Shown: positions 6,713 through 13,085 of the stretch, piece by piece
Numbering within the stretch: the stretch's first letter is position 1
Layout of the letters: every line of letters starts with the position of its first letter
Assembly: GCA_018260375.1 (NCBI GenBank)
Contig: JAGLBF010000062.1
Coordinates: 1 to 13,225, forward strand
DNA: 13,225 nucleotides
Direction: 5' to 3'
From: Deinococcus sp.
GTDB taxonomy: Bacteria > Deinococcota > Deinococci > Deinococcales > Deinococcaceae
The notes under the pieces: model-generated
Database searches by the model: none
What the model saw: the letters and a program-made list of their open reading frames with translations, nothing else
What the model was told of the DNA's origin: nothing
Position numbers and translations under genes: made by a program

Positions 6713-8866
6713 ATGAATGCCCATACTTTTTCTACCATGCTGGGAGGCCGCGAGCTGACCTTAGAAACAGGCAAGATTGCCAAACTGGTCAGCGGCTCAG
6801 TGACCCTGCGGTACGGCGACACCCTGCTGCTGGTCACGGCCCAGGCCCGCGAAGAGCGCTCATCACTGGACTTTTTGCCGCTGACGGTAGAGTTTGAAGA
6901 ACGCCACTACGCGGTGGGCAAGATTCCCGGCAGTTTCCAGCGCCGTGAGGGCCGCCCAGGCGAAAAGGCGATTTTGTCGGCGCGCATCACTGACCGCCAG
7001 ATTCGCCCCCTTTTTCCCAAAGGCTACCGCCAAGAAACCCAGGTTGTTATCACGGTGCTTTCGGCAGACGGTGATACCCAAACTGACGTGCTCAGCGCTA
7101 CAGCGGCCTCGGCGGCGCTGAGCATCAGTGACATTCCCTGGGAAGGCCCCACCGCTTGCGTGCGTGTGGGCTACATTGACGGAAACTATGTGATCAACCC
7201 CACTAGCAGCCAACTGGCGCTCAGCCGCCTGGACTTAGTCGTAGCAGGTACCCGCGACGCCATACTGATGGTTGAAGCCGCCGCCCAAGTTGTTGATGAG
7301 GAACTGCTGATAGGCGCCATAGAATTTGCCCACGCAGAAATGCAGGGCCTCATTGACCTGATAGAGCGGATGAGAGACGCGGTGGGATTGACCAAATTCA
7401 CCTTTGCCACCGACGCTGACCTTACGGTCGACCTTGTCCCCGAAATTGCCGAGGCCGCTCAAGCAGCGGGCCTACGCAGCGCACTGCTGACCCTGCGCAA
7501 AAAGGAGCGCAGCCAACAGGTAAAGGCCCTGCGTGACGCACTGATTGCCGAGCGCGTGCCTGACAGCGAAGCCGAGGGGGCCGCCGAGCAGATTACCGCT
7601 TACAAAAATGCCTTTTATAAGGCTGAAAAGCAGGAGCTGCGCCGCATGATTTTGGAAGAAGACCTGCGCGCTGACGGGCGCAACACCCGCACTGTGCGGC
7701 CCATTTGGATAGAGGCGCGCCCACTTCCCCGCGCTCACGGCTCCGCCATCTTTACACGCGGCGAAACCCAGGTGCTGGGCGTCGCCACCCTCGGCACCGA
7801 GCGCGACGAGTTTCTGGTAGATGACCTCAGCAGCGAAAGCAAAGACAAGTTTATGCTTCACTACAACTTTCCGCCCTATTCTACCGGTGAAGTAAAACGC
7901 ATGGGAGCGCAGTCGCGGCGCGAAATCGGTCACGGTCACCTTGCCAAGCGCGCTATCAAGGCGGTGCTGCCTAGCTTTGAAGAGTTTCCGTACGTGATTC
8001 GCGTGGTGGGCGAAGTGTTGGAATCGAATGGCAGCAGCAGCATGGCAACCGTGTGCGCAGGCTGCCTCGCGCTGATGGACGCAGGCGTACCCATCAAAGC
8101 GGCGGTGGCAGGCGTGGCGATGGGTCTTGTGATGGAAGACGGCAAGTACAAGATACTCACCGACATTCTGGGTTCAGAAGACGCGCTGGGCGACATGGAC
8201 TTTAAAGTATGCGGCAGCGCTGAGGGCGTTACTGCGCTGCAAATGGATATCAAAATCGTCGGAATTACCCCGCAGATTATGCGCGAAGCACTCGCCCAGG
8301 CCAAAGAAGCCCGCCTGCACATTCTGGGCAAAATGGCGGAGGTGTTGTCCCAGTCCCGTAGCGAGTTGTCGCCCACCGCGCCGCGCATCATCAGCCTCAA
8401 GATAGACCCTGAGCTGATCGGTAAAGTTATCGGCCCAGGCGGTAAGCAGGTGCGCGAACTAGAGGCGCTGGGTACCCAGGTGACCATAGAGGAGTCGGGC
8501 CAAATCCGCATCTTTAGTGCGTCTGGGCTGGCGGCGCAGGCGGTGCGCGACAAGATTGAGGTGCTGACCCGCGTCGTCAAAGTGGGCGACGAATTTGAGG
8601 GCACGGTGGTTAAAATTGCGCCGTTTGGGGCCTTTATCAACCTCTTTGATGGGCAAGACGGTATGCTTCACATCTCGCAAATGTCTGAAGAGCGGGTAGA
8701 AAATGTAGAAGATGTGCTGCTGGTAGGCGACAAACTACGCGTCAAAGTTGCCCACGTGGACGAGCGCGGCAAGCTGGACCTGATTCGCCCTGAGCTTGAA
8801 GGCAAAGTGCCGGTGCGTGAACCCCGTGCGCCGCGTGAAGGCGCAGGCCGCCCACCTAGGCGCTGA
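6713..8866 (+). CDS. pnp: Polynucleotide phosphorylase (polyribonucleotide nucleotidyltransferase)
   Basis: This 717-residue 3'-5' exoribonuclease uses phosphate to release nucleoside diphosphates from RNA. The first RNase PH-like core spans about residues 5-225, an all-helical linker follows to about 310, and the second core spans about 315-545. The active-site acidic residues Asp484 and Asp494 lie in TDILGSEDALGDMDF. The KH domain (about 558-615) has the GPGG loop at 574-577. The S1 domain (about 624-692) contains GTVVKIAPFGAFI. A short Pro/Arg-rich tail ends the protein. Length and domain order are standard. In D. radiodurans this enzyme works with the Ro protein Rsr and Y RNA in RNA degradation; no rsr gene is in the window. 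The start is supported by the TACAAT box; another ATG at 6684 is out of frame. It appears to be transcribed alone. Confidence 0.97.
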   Translation: MNAHTFSTMLGGRELTLETGKIAKLVSGSVTLRYGDTLLLVTAQAREERSSLDFLPLTVEFEERHYAVGKIPGSFQRREGRPGEKAILSARITDRQIRPLFPKGYRQETQVVITVLSADGDTQTDVLSATAASAALSISDIPWEGPTACVRVGYIDGNYVINPTSSQLALSRLDLVVAGTRDAILMVEAAAQVVDEELLIGAIEFAHAEMQGLIDLIERMRDAVGLTKFTFATDADLTVDLVPEIAEAAQAAGLRSALLTLRKKERSQQVKALRDALIAERVPDSEAEGAAEQITAYKNAFYKAEKQELRRMILEEDLRADGRNTRTVRPIWIEARPLPRAHGSAIFTRGETQVLGVATLGTERDEFLVDDLSSESKDKFMLHYNFPPYSTGEVKRMGAQSRREIGHGHLAKRAIKAVLPSFEEFPYVIRVVGEVLESNGSSSMATVCAGCLALMDAGVPIKAAVAGVAMGLVMEDGKYKILTDILGSEDALGDMDFKVCGSAEGVTALQMDIKIVGITPQIMREALAQAKEARLHILGKMAEVLSQSRSELSPTAPRIISLKIDPELIGKVIGPGGKQVRELEALGTQVTIEESGQIRIFSASGLAAQAVRDKIEVLTRVVKVGDEFEGTVVKIAPFGAFINLFDGQDGMLHISQMSEERVENVEDVLLVGDKLRVKVAHVDERGKLDLIRPELEGKVPVREPRAPREGAGRPPRR

Positions 8867-8884
8867 GCAGGCTAGAGAGCTAGC

Positions 8885-8933
8885 TAGACTGGCCTCTGTT
8901 AGACTGGCCCCTTTGTTAGACTGGCCCCTTTTC
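8885..8933. repeat. Three tandem copies of a 15-17 base unit after pnp
   Basis: TAGACTGGCCTCTGT (8885-8899), TAGACTGGCCCCTTTGT (8900-8916) and TAGACTGGCCCCTTTTC (8917-8933) follow each other without a gap. They start 19 bases after the pnp stop, behind a small GCTAG/CTAGC inverted pair (8871-8884). There is no strong hairpin, so a terminator role is uncertain. Replication slippage explains the array most simply. Confidence 0.8.
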
Positions 8934-8969
8934 TATTCTCCACCAATCATCAGCGGTTTCCAGGCGCGG

Positions 8970-8975
8970 TAGTAT
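8970..8975 (+). promoter_or_regulatory. Putative leaderless -10 box of the TPR-like gene
   Basis: TAGTAT ends six bases before the ATG at 8982, with no Shine-Dalgarno. The spacing matches that of irrE. Confidence 0.55.
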
Positions 8976-8981
8976 CAGCCT

Positions 8982-9299
8982 ATGACCAGTTATCAGCACA
9001 ACCAGTACGAGCGGGCAGCACGGGCCCTGCAAGACGGGCGCGAGGCGGCCCAGGCAGGCGAGGTGCGCCTCGCGCTGAATATGATCGAGCAGGCCCTCGA
9101 TATGCTGGAAGTGCTGGCGCCTCACCGCGAGCGCGATATTTTGCTGGCGCAGGCGCACTTGGGCAGTTATCAGCTGCTCACTGTGCTCGGCAAGCCGCAG
9201 GCCGCCCAACATCTGCGGCGCGGGGTAAGCTACGCCCGTACCACCCGCGACCCTCTCGCCCGTGAGCTGGCCCAGGAGTGTCTGGAGAGTGCCAGATAA
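8982..9299 (+). CDS. Small TPR-like helical protein of unknown function
   Basis: I do not recognise this 105-residue protein. It is rich in Ala, Leu, Glu, Arg and Gln and looks entirely helical. Two helix-turn-helix units can be made out: residues 8-42 (AARALQDGREAAQAGEVRLA and following) and roughly 50-92 (AHLGSYQLLTVLGKPQAAQH and following). Spacing and alanine pattern resemble tetratricopeptide repeats, suggesting a protein-binding scaffold. There is no signal peptide, membrane segment, Cys pair or catalytic motif. It is preceded by its own leaderless-type promoter, lies 115 bases after pnp on the same strand, and is followed by a repeat cluster. Nothing ties it functionally to pnp beyond position. 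Coding status is supported by the start context and by codon composition like that of its neighbours. Confidence 0.75.
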   Translation: MTSYQHNQYERAARALQDGREAAQAGEVRLALNMIEQALDMLEVLAPHRERDILLAQAHLGSYQLLTVLGKPQAAQHLRRGVSYARTTRDPLARELAQECLESAR

Positions 9300-9303
9300 G
9301 TGG

Positions 9304-9421
9304 GATACGGATGCAGGAGCTGAACCTTAGCTGAACCTTGTTAAAAACGGGGGTAAAAGAAGGCGAGCGGGCGTAAGAAACAGTACGGACTTTGCGGCAG
9401 GGAAGCGCAGGTGGCACTTTT
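9304..9421 (+). repeat. Family B repeat, copy B2, left part
   Basis: Positions 9336-9395 match 16-75, including TTAAAAACG, GGTAAAAGAAGG and CAGTACG. GATACGGAT at 9304 resembles the family A terminus. CTGAACCTT is locally doubled (9320 and 9331). The expected B tail, CTGTGCTGGAATA, is not here but reappears at 9563, after a reversed A element, which suggests this copy was split. Confidence 0.7.
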
Positions 9422-9561
9422 TCATACGGACTGCCGCTAAATTTCACTACAGTCGGGAAGACACCGCCTGCGGCTCCATATCGCGAAACCCGTATGCTGT
9501 TCCCACTCGCGTCCGCTCGGATTGATTCAGTGCAGTTCTGAATCAATCGGAATCCGTATCA
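9422..9561 (-). repeat. Family A repeat, copy A3 (reverse orientation)
   Basis: A full-length copy of about 140 bases. Its reverse complement matches 13086-13225 with only a few differences. The termini, CATACGGACTGCC and ATCCGTATC in plus orientation, are inverted relative to each other. Arms GATTGATTCAG (9520-9530) and CTGAATCAATC (9538-9548) form an 11-base hairpin with loop TGCAGTT. This hairpin reads in the same plus-strand direction as in copy A4 although the rest of the element is reversed. Confidence 0.9.
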
Positions 9562-9583
9562 CCTGTGCTGGAATAAGGTGCAG
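9562..9583 (+). repeat. Family B repeat, copy B2, right tail
   Basis: CTGTGCTGGAATA (9563-9575) is identical to 77-89 in copy B1 and nearly identical to 13064-13076 in copy B4. Here it directly follows copy A3, whereas in B1 it follows the B body. This supports A3 having been inserted into a B element. Confidence 0.6.
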
Positions 9584-9597
9584 GGGCGCCTTTGCTG

Positions 9598-9627
9598 GTG
9601 ACTTTTGGCCGGTGTTTGCTTTACACT
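9598..9627 (+). promoter_or_regulatory. Putative leaderless promoter of the acyl-CoA-binding protein gene
   Basis: TACACT (9622-9627) ends seven bases before the ATG at 9635. GTGACT (9598-9603), 18 bases upstream of the box, keeps the TGAC core of a -35. This decides the start: the upstream in-frame TTG at 9605 would lie inside the promoter. Confidence 0.6.
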
Positions 9628-9634
9628 GGGCCTC

Positions 9635-9886
9635 ATGGCAACCACCTTTGAACAAGCCCGCGCCGAGTCTATGGATCTACCCAAAAAGCCTGACAACATG
9701 ACCCTGCTCAAGCTGTATTCGCTCTACAAGCAGGGCCAGGAAGGAGACGTGAGCGGTGACGCACCTGGCGGTTTTGACATGGTGGGCAAGGCCAAATACA
9801 ACGCCTGGGAAGCTCTGCGCGGCACTCCTAAAGAAGAAGCCCAGCGGCAGTACATCGAGTTGGTGAATACGCTGCGCGGCAAATAA
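9635..9886 (+). CDS. Acyl-CoA-binding protein (ACBP)
   Basis: This 83-residue cytosolic protein should bind long-chain acyl-CoA esters and buffer or deliver them. The four-helix ACBP signature is clear. MTLLKLYSLYKQGQEGDV (residues 22-39) has the Tyr and Lys that contact the CoA nucleotide. FDMVGKAKYNAWEALRG (residues 47-63) carries the other conserved Lys, Tyr and Trp, and YIELVNTL closes the last helix. The usual length is about 85-90 residues. The ATG at 9635 is preferred over the upstream TTG at 9605 because family members start here and a TACACT box lies at leaderless distance. It stands alone between two repeat clusters. Its role fits with the beta-oxidation genes 3-8 kb away, although no physical operon link exists. 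Confidence 0.92.
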   Translation: MATTFEQARAESMDLPKKPDNMTLLKLYSLYKQGQEGDVSGDAPGGFDMVGKAKYNAWEALRGTPKEEAQRQYIELVNTLRGK

Positions 9887-9888
9887 TA

Positions 9889-10020
9889 CAGATTCCCACT
9901 TGAACTTTGTTCACAACGCGAGGAAAGAAGGTCGGCGGGTATAGCAAAAAGCATGCAGTTCACCGCAGTGCAGGCGCCTCTGGGACTATGCTGGGAATAA
10001 TACGCTGGAATAAAGTGGAA
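9889..10020 (+). repeat. Family B repeat, copy B3 (diverged)
   Basis: ATACAGATTCCC near the left end resembles the terminus of B2. TTTGTTCACAACGCGAGGAAAGAAGG aligns in pattern with the body of B1 and B2, and CTATGCTGGGAATA (9986-9999) corresponds to the B tail, followed by CTGGAATAAAG. It starts within a few bases of the ACBP stop. About 50 bases (10021-10070) without detected similarity separate it from copy A2. Confidence 0.6.
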
Positions 10021-10070
10021 GGCGTAGAAGTACCTGCTGTGTAGAGCGTGCATCATCATGTACCTTTACC

Positions 10071-10210
10071 TCATACGGATTCCGATTGATTTGGCGTACT
10101 TCCGAATCAATCCGAGCGGATGCGAGTGGGAATAGCATACGGACTGTGCGGTATGGAGCCGCAGGCGGTGTCTTCCCGACTGTGGTGGAATTTAGCGGCA
10201 GTCCGTATCA
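10071..10210 (+). repeat. Family A repeat, copy A2
   Basis: A full-length copy of 139-140 bases. Its right half is identical to that of copy A4 over nearly 60 bases, from GGTATGGAGCCGCAGG to GCGGCAGTCCGTAT. The left hairpin differs in sequence but not in form: GATTGATTTGG (10084-10094) pairs with CCGAATCAATC (10102-10112) around loop CGTACTT. A second inverted pair, ATACGGACTG (near 10138) and CAGTCCGTAT, brackets the right module. It ends about 84 bases before the irrE promoter box. Confidence 0.9.
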
Positions 10211-10293
10211 AACCGAGTGAGTAGGGAACAGAGTAAATAAGCAAAAAGCACCTGGAGGTGTAGACGTTTAGTCTCCTCCTTTAGGCTCTTTGC

Positions 10294-10299
10294 TATGCT
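10294..10299 (+). promoter_or_regulatory. Putative leaderless -10 box of irrE
   Basis: TATGCT ends six bases before the ATG at 10306; no Shine-Dalgarno and no clear -35 are visible. I found no radiation/desiccation response motif (the DdrO palindrome) here. This agrees with irrE being an upstream regulator and not a member of the DdrO regulon. Confidence 0.6.
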
Positions 10300-10305
10300 A
10301 GGGCC

Positions 10306-11112
10306 ATGCACAGCGCGGGAAGGCCACAGGCCGCCACCTCCGAAGACGTGCGCGGAGCGCTGCGCCAGCGGATGCGCGGTTTGGTTCAGCGCTACGCAGA
10401 CGAATTGCCCGCCCGCGACACCCACAGCCTGATGCAGGGCTCAGCGATGCAAGGCGTGCAACTGTGCTTTATGCCTATGGGAGAGCGCGACGGGGCGTAC
10501 GACCCCGAGCGCGGCATTATCCTTATCAATGCCCAGAGCCGTCCTGAGCGTCAGCGCTTTACCCTGGCCCATGAAATCAGCCACGCGCTGCTGTTTACTG
10601 ATGATGACTTGCTCAGCGACCTGCACGACAACTTTGAAGATGAAGCGCTTGAACACACCATAGAGATGCTTTGCAATGTGGGGGCCTCGGCGCTGCTGAT
10701 ACCGCCTGATACCCTGAGTGAAGTGGTGGCCCGTTTTGGCTTTACAGGGCGCGGTCTGGCGCAGTTGGTACGCCGTACCCAGGTGAGCGGCAGTGCGGCG
10801 CTGTACGCCCTGTGCGAGCAAGCGAGTGTAGCTGAGCAGCGGCTGATACTGGCGATTTGTACGCCTAGTACGGCGGGTGATTTGCTGGTGCGGGTAGCGG
10901 CAACCACGGCGGGTGTGCCGTACTCGCTGCGCCCTGGTACGCAGATACCCGCCGACCACCCTGTCAGTCATGCGCTGGATACGGGGCTACAGCAACACGG
11001 CCGCAGCTATATTCCCTTTCGCTCAGGCCGAAAAATGCCCGCGCTGGTTGACGCATTTGCTGAGCAGGGGCGGCGGCGGGTATTTGTGAGTTTTGATATT
11101 GGTGGGGCGTGA
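10306..11112 (+). CDS. irrE: IrrE/PprI metalloprotease, DNA-damage response regulator
   Basis: This 268-residue protein is the COG2856-family zinc peptidase that cleaves the repressor DdrO after radiation or desiccation and so induces the damage-response regulon. The zinc motif HEISH is at 89-93 (ligands His89 and His93, catalytic Glu90). Glu120, in HTIEMLCNV, is at the position of the third zinc ligand known from D. deserti IrrE. A helix-turn-helix-like middle region (about 138-170) and a GAF-like C-terminal domain ending in YIPFRSGRKMPALVDAF follow, as in other IrrE proteins. RDTHSLM (38-43), FMPMGERDGAYDPE and RPERQRFTLAHEISHALL also match my memory of Deinococcus IrrE. It is shorter than D. 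radiodurans IrrE (about 328 residues) and lacks the extended N and C termini. Expression probably starts from its own promoter. Confidence 0.95.
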   Translation: MHSAGRPQAATSEDVRGALRQRMRGLVQRYADELPARDTHSLMQGSAMQGVQLCFMPMGERDGAYDPERGIILINAQSRPERQRFTLAHEISHALLFTDDDLLSDLHDNFEDEALEHTIEMLCNVGASALLIPPDTLSEVVARFGFTGRGLAQLVRRTQVSGSAALYALCEQASVAEQRLILAICTPSTAGDLLVRVAATTAGVPYSLRPGTQIPADHPVSHALDTGLQQHGRSYIPFRSGRKMPALVDAFAEQGRRRVFVSFDIGGA

Positions 11113-11113
11113 T

Positions 11114-11174
11114 ATGAAGCGTGCAGGTGCTGGTGCCTGGCCGTCACCTACTGGTGCCACGCATCCCGCTTCAT
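11114..11174 (+). other. Inverted repeat and direct repeat in the irrE-folP gap
   Basis: ATGAAGCG (11114-11121) and CGCTTCAT (11167-11174) are perfect eight-base arms starting just after the irrE stop. Inside, AGGTG can pair with CACCT, and CTGGTGCC occurs twice, 21 bases apart (11130 and 11151). The transcript could fold as a multi-stem structure. No T-run follows, so it is a candidate 3' structure and not a classic terminator. Confidence 0.35.
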
Positions 11175-11216
11175 TCCGGCACAGCAAGACAGGCGCGGCC
11201 TACGCCCTACCCAAGT

Positions 11217-11222
11217 TACACT
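11217..11222 (+). promoter_or_regulatory. Putative leaderless -10 box of the fol operon
   Basis: TACACT ends seven bases before the folP ATG at 11230, without a Shine-Dalgarno. It suggests that folP-folB-folK is transcribed independently of irrE. Confidence 0.55.
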
Positions 11223-11229
11223 AAACCCC

Positions 11230-12102
11230 ATGGAGCTTTCCCAACATCACCTAGATTTTGCTTTTCCTGTGCCTGGCGCGGTGCCACACGGCCACCTTTA
11301 CCGCCTGGCTTGGCAAGGCTGCCGCGTCATGGGTATCGTGAATGTTACACCCGACTCATTTTCAGACGGTGGACGTGGCCCTGCGGCGGCTTTGGCACAT
11401 GCCCACGAACTGCTGGCCCAGGGCGCTTTTATGCTGGACATCGGCGGTGAAAGCACCCGTCCAGGCAGCAGCGGAGTGAGTGCCGCCGAAGAACTAGACC
11501 GCATTTTGCCGGTGCTAGAGGGTCTGCGCGGTAGCGGCGCGGTGCTCAGTGTGGATACCCTCAAGCCCGAAGTAGCAGACAGAGCGCTGCAAGCGGGGGC
11601 GCACCTGATCAATGACGTGTCGGGCCTGCGCGACCCCAAGATGGTAGAGGTCTGTGCCGAGCACGGCGCGCCCGCTTGCATCGTGCATATGCAGGGCGAA
11701 CCGCGCACCATGCAGCTGAGCCCGCACTACGGCGACGTGGTGCCAGAGGTCTACGGCTACTTGCACCAGCAAGCCCAGGTGGCGCTGGCGGCAGGTATCC
11801 CTAGCGTGCTGCTTGACCCTGGCATCGGCTTTGGCAAAACGGTAGCGCATAACCTCAGCCTCATTCGCGCACTGGGCGACCTGACTCAGAGCAAGTATCC
11901 AGTGCTGATGGCAGCGAGCCGAAAGCGCTTTTTGGGCTTGCTGGTGGGTCAGCCTCAAGCCCCTGCCCACACCCGCGACGCGGCGACACTGGCAGTGCAT
12001 CTTCACTCGGCGCGGCACGGCGCTGCGCTGGTGCGGGCGCACGATGTGGCGGGCCATGTAACAGCGCTGCAAACACAAGCGGCGCTGGCGTGGGGAGCCT
12101 GA
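11230..12102 (+). CDS. folP: Dihydropteroate synthase
   Basis: This 290-residue enzyme condenses 6-hydroxymethyl-dihydropterin pyrophosphate with p-aminobenzoate to form dihydropteroate, and is the sulfonamide target. All signature stretches are present in order: MGIVNVTPDSFSDGG (34-48, loop 1), DIGGESTRPG (70-79, loop 2), SVDTLKPEVA (107-116), INDVSGL, IVHMQG (151-156), DPGIGFGKT (196-204), ASRKRFLG (229-236, with the Lys and Arg that hold the pterin and phosphate) and RAHDVAGH near the C-terminus. Length is normal, with a short N-terminal extension of about 20 residues. It starts a three-gene operon: folB begins four bases after its stop. The ATG choice is supported by the TACACT box. Confidence 0.97.
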   Translation: MELSQHHLDFAFPVPGAVPHGHLYRLAWQGCRVMGIVNVTPDSFSDGGRGPAAALAHAHELLAQGAFMLDIGGESTRPGSSGVSAAEELDRILPVLEGLRGSGAVLSVDTLKPEVADRALQAGAHLINDVSGLRDPKMVEVCAEHGAPACIVHMQGEPRTMQLSPHYGDVVPEVYGYLHQQAQVALAAGIPSVLLDPGIGFGKTVAHNLSLIRALGDLTQSKYPVLMAASRKRFLGLLVGQPQAPAHTRDAATLAVHLHSARHGAALVRAHDVAGHVTALQTQAALAWGA

Positions 12103-12106
12103 GCCT

Positions 12107-12472
12107 ATGAACAGCAAAGTAGTGCTCAAAGGTCTAGCTTTTCATGCGCGGCACGGCGTATACAGTGAAGAAGCGGTGCTTGGGGCGCGTTTTGTGGTAG
12201 ATGCCGAGCTTTATTATAATTTTGCCGGCATCACTGATGATTTGGATCAGGTTGTCAACTATGCCGAAGCCCACGCATTGATACAGCAGATGGTCACGGA
12301 GCAGCGATTTGACCTGATAGAAACCCTGGCCAGCCACCTTGTCCGCGAGCTCCTCGCCGCGCAGCCGCTGCTTACTGCTGTGCTGGTGCGGGTGCATAAG
12401 CCTCACGCACCGCTGCGGGGTATGTTTGATGACGTATATGCCGAGCTATATCTGACCCGTGAGGAAGTGTGA
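12107..12472 (+). CDS. folB: Dihydroneopterin aldolase
   Basis: This 121-residue enzyme converts 7,8-dihydroneopterin to 6-hydroxymethyl-dihydropterin and glycolaldehyde, usually as an octamer. The conserved features are ARHGVYSEE (14-22, with the catalytic-site Glu), VNYAEAH (50-56), DLIETLA (69-75, with the pterin-anchoring Glu72) and VHKPHAPL (96-103, with the catalytic Lys98). It begins four bases after folP and its TGA overlaps the GTG start of folK by four bases, so the three genes are translationally coupled. FolB product is the FolK substrate, and FolK product is the FolP substrate. Confidence 0.95.
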   Translation: MNSKVVLKGLAFHARHGVYSEEAVLGARFVVDAELYYNFAGITDDLDQVVNYAEAHALIQQMVTEQRFDLIETLASHLVRELLAAQPLLTAVLVRVHKPHAPLRGMFDDVYAELYLTREEV

Positions 12473-12966
12473 GTCGCGCTCTGATCGCACTGGGGGCCAA
12501 TCTTGGCGATCCACAGGCGGCGCTGCACTGGGCCACCAAGCGCCTAGACACGCTGGGCAGGGTCACAGCAGTGTCGGGCTTTTACCGCACCAAGCCCGTA
12601 GGCGGCCCGTCCAACCAGCCCGACTACCTCAATGCGGCACTGGAACTTGAGACCACGCTAGAGCCACTGCCCTTGCTGCGCGCCCTGCTTGCGCTTGAAG
12701 CCGAGTACGGGCGCGTGCGCCAGGAGCGCTGGGGCGCACGGGTGCTTGACCTAGACCTGATCGCCTATGACTGCGCCGTGCTCAATACCCCCGAACTGAC
12801 TTTGCCCCACCCCCGCGCCTGGGAGCGGCTCTTTGTGCTTGAGCCACTGTCAGAAATCGCCCCTCACTACGCCCACCCACAAACGGGGCAAACGGTAGCA
12901 CAGGCAGCAGCGCGGCTGGCAGGGGAGGGCGGTGCATACGGCTTCCGGTTGAACCGTGTTCCATAA
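12469..12966 (+). CDS. folK: 2-amino-4-hydroxy-6-hydroxymethyldihydropteridine pyrophosphokinase (HPPK)
   Basis: This 165-residue enzyme transfers pyrophosphate from ATP to 6-hydroxymethyl-dihydropterin, making the FolP substrate. The N-terminus LIALGANLGD (5-14) and the strand SGFYRTKPVGGPSNQPDYLNA are typical. The HPPK signature RWGARVLDLDLIAYD (87-101) holds the two magnesium ligands Asp94 and Asp96, and LPHPR follows. The GTG start overlaps the folB stop as GTGA, which decides the start. The C-terminal residues are followed within a base or two by a family B repeat. Confidence 0.95.
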   Translation: MSRALIALGANLGDPQAALHWATKRLDTLGRVTAVSGFYRTKPVGGPSNQPDYLNAALELETTLEPLPLLRALLALEAEYGRVRQERWGARVLDLDLIAYDCAVLNTPELTLPHPRAWERLFVLEPLSEIAPHYAHPQTGQTVAQAAARLAGEGGAYGFRLNRVP

Positions 12967-13085
12967 TGCAAGAAGACCGGCGGGCCTAGGAACAGGTACG
13001 CCTTTCGCGGCAAGCATTTCTCGGCAAGCCTTTCGCGGCTAAGCACAGGCAGCGCCTTTGTGACTGTGCTGCAATAAAGCGGAAT
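12967..13085 (+). repeat. Family B repeat, copy B4
   Basis: GCAAGAAGACCGGCGGGCCT and AGGAACAGGTACG match the B1 and B2 body, and CTGTGCTGCAATAAAGCGGAATG (from 13064) matches the B tail. An internal near-duplication, CTTTCGCGGCAAGCATTTC then CTCGGCAAGCCTTTCGCGG, is visible around 13001-13038. It runs directly into copy A4 at 13086. Confidence 0.65.

Noticed and set aside
7936..8640. Long open frame (234 codons) on the minus strand opposite pnp
   Set aside because: It lies entirely antisense to a clear PNPase sequence, has no recognisable domain or start signal, and its Ser/Arg/Pro-rich content is that of a shadow frame.
8871..8933. Intrinsic terminator after pnp
   Set aside because: Only a five-base GCTAG/CTAGC stem is available and the tandem units do not pair with each other; the T-rich end alone is not enough.
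9178..9546. Similar short peptides starting MIQNCTES in frames at 9178-9546 and 12867-13124
   Set aside because: The shared peptide is simply the translation of the family A hairpin in two copies; neither frame has coding support.
9605..9634. Ten-residue N-terminal extension of the ACBP gene from a TTG start
   Set aside because: It overlaps the TACACT promoter box, and family members start near the ATG at 9635.
9304..10210. CRISPR array in the repeat clusters
   Set aside because: The units are long, diverged, in both orientations and not separated by uniform spacers, and no cas gene is present.
10211..10305. A DdrO-binding radiation/desiccation response motif upstream of irrE or pnp
   Set aside because: I searched by eye for the TTATGnnATnnnCATAA-type palindrome and found no match in the promoter regions.
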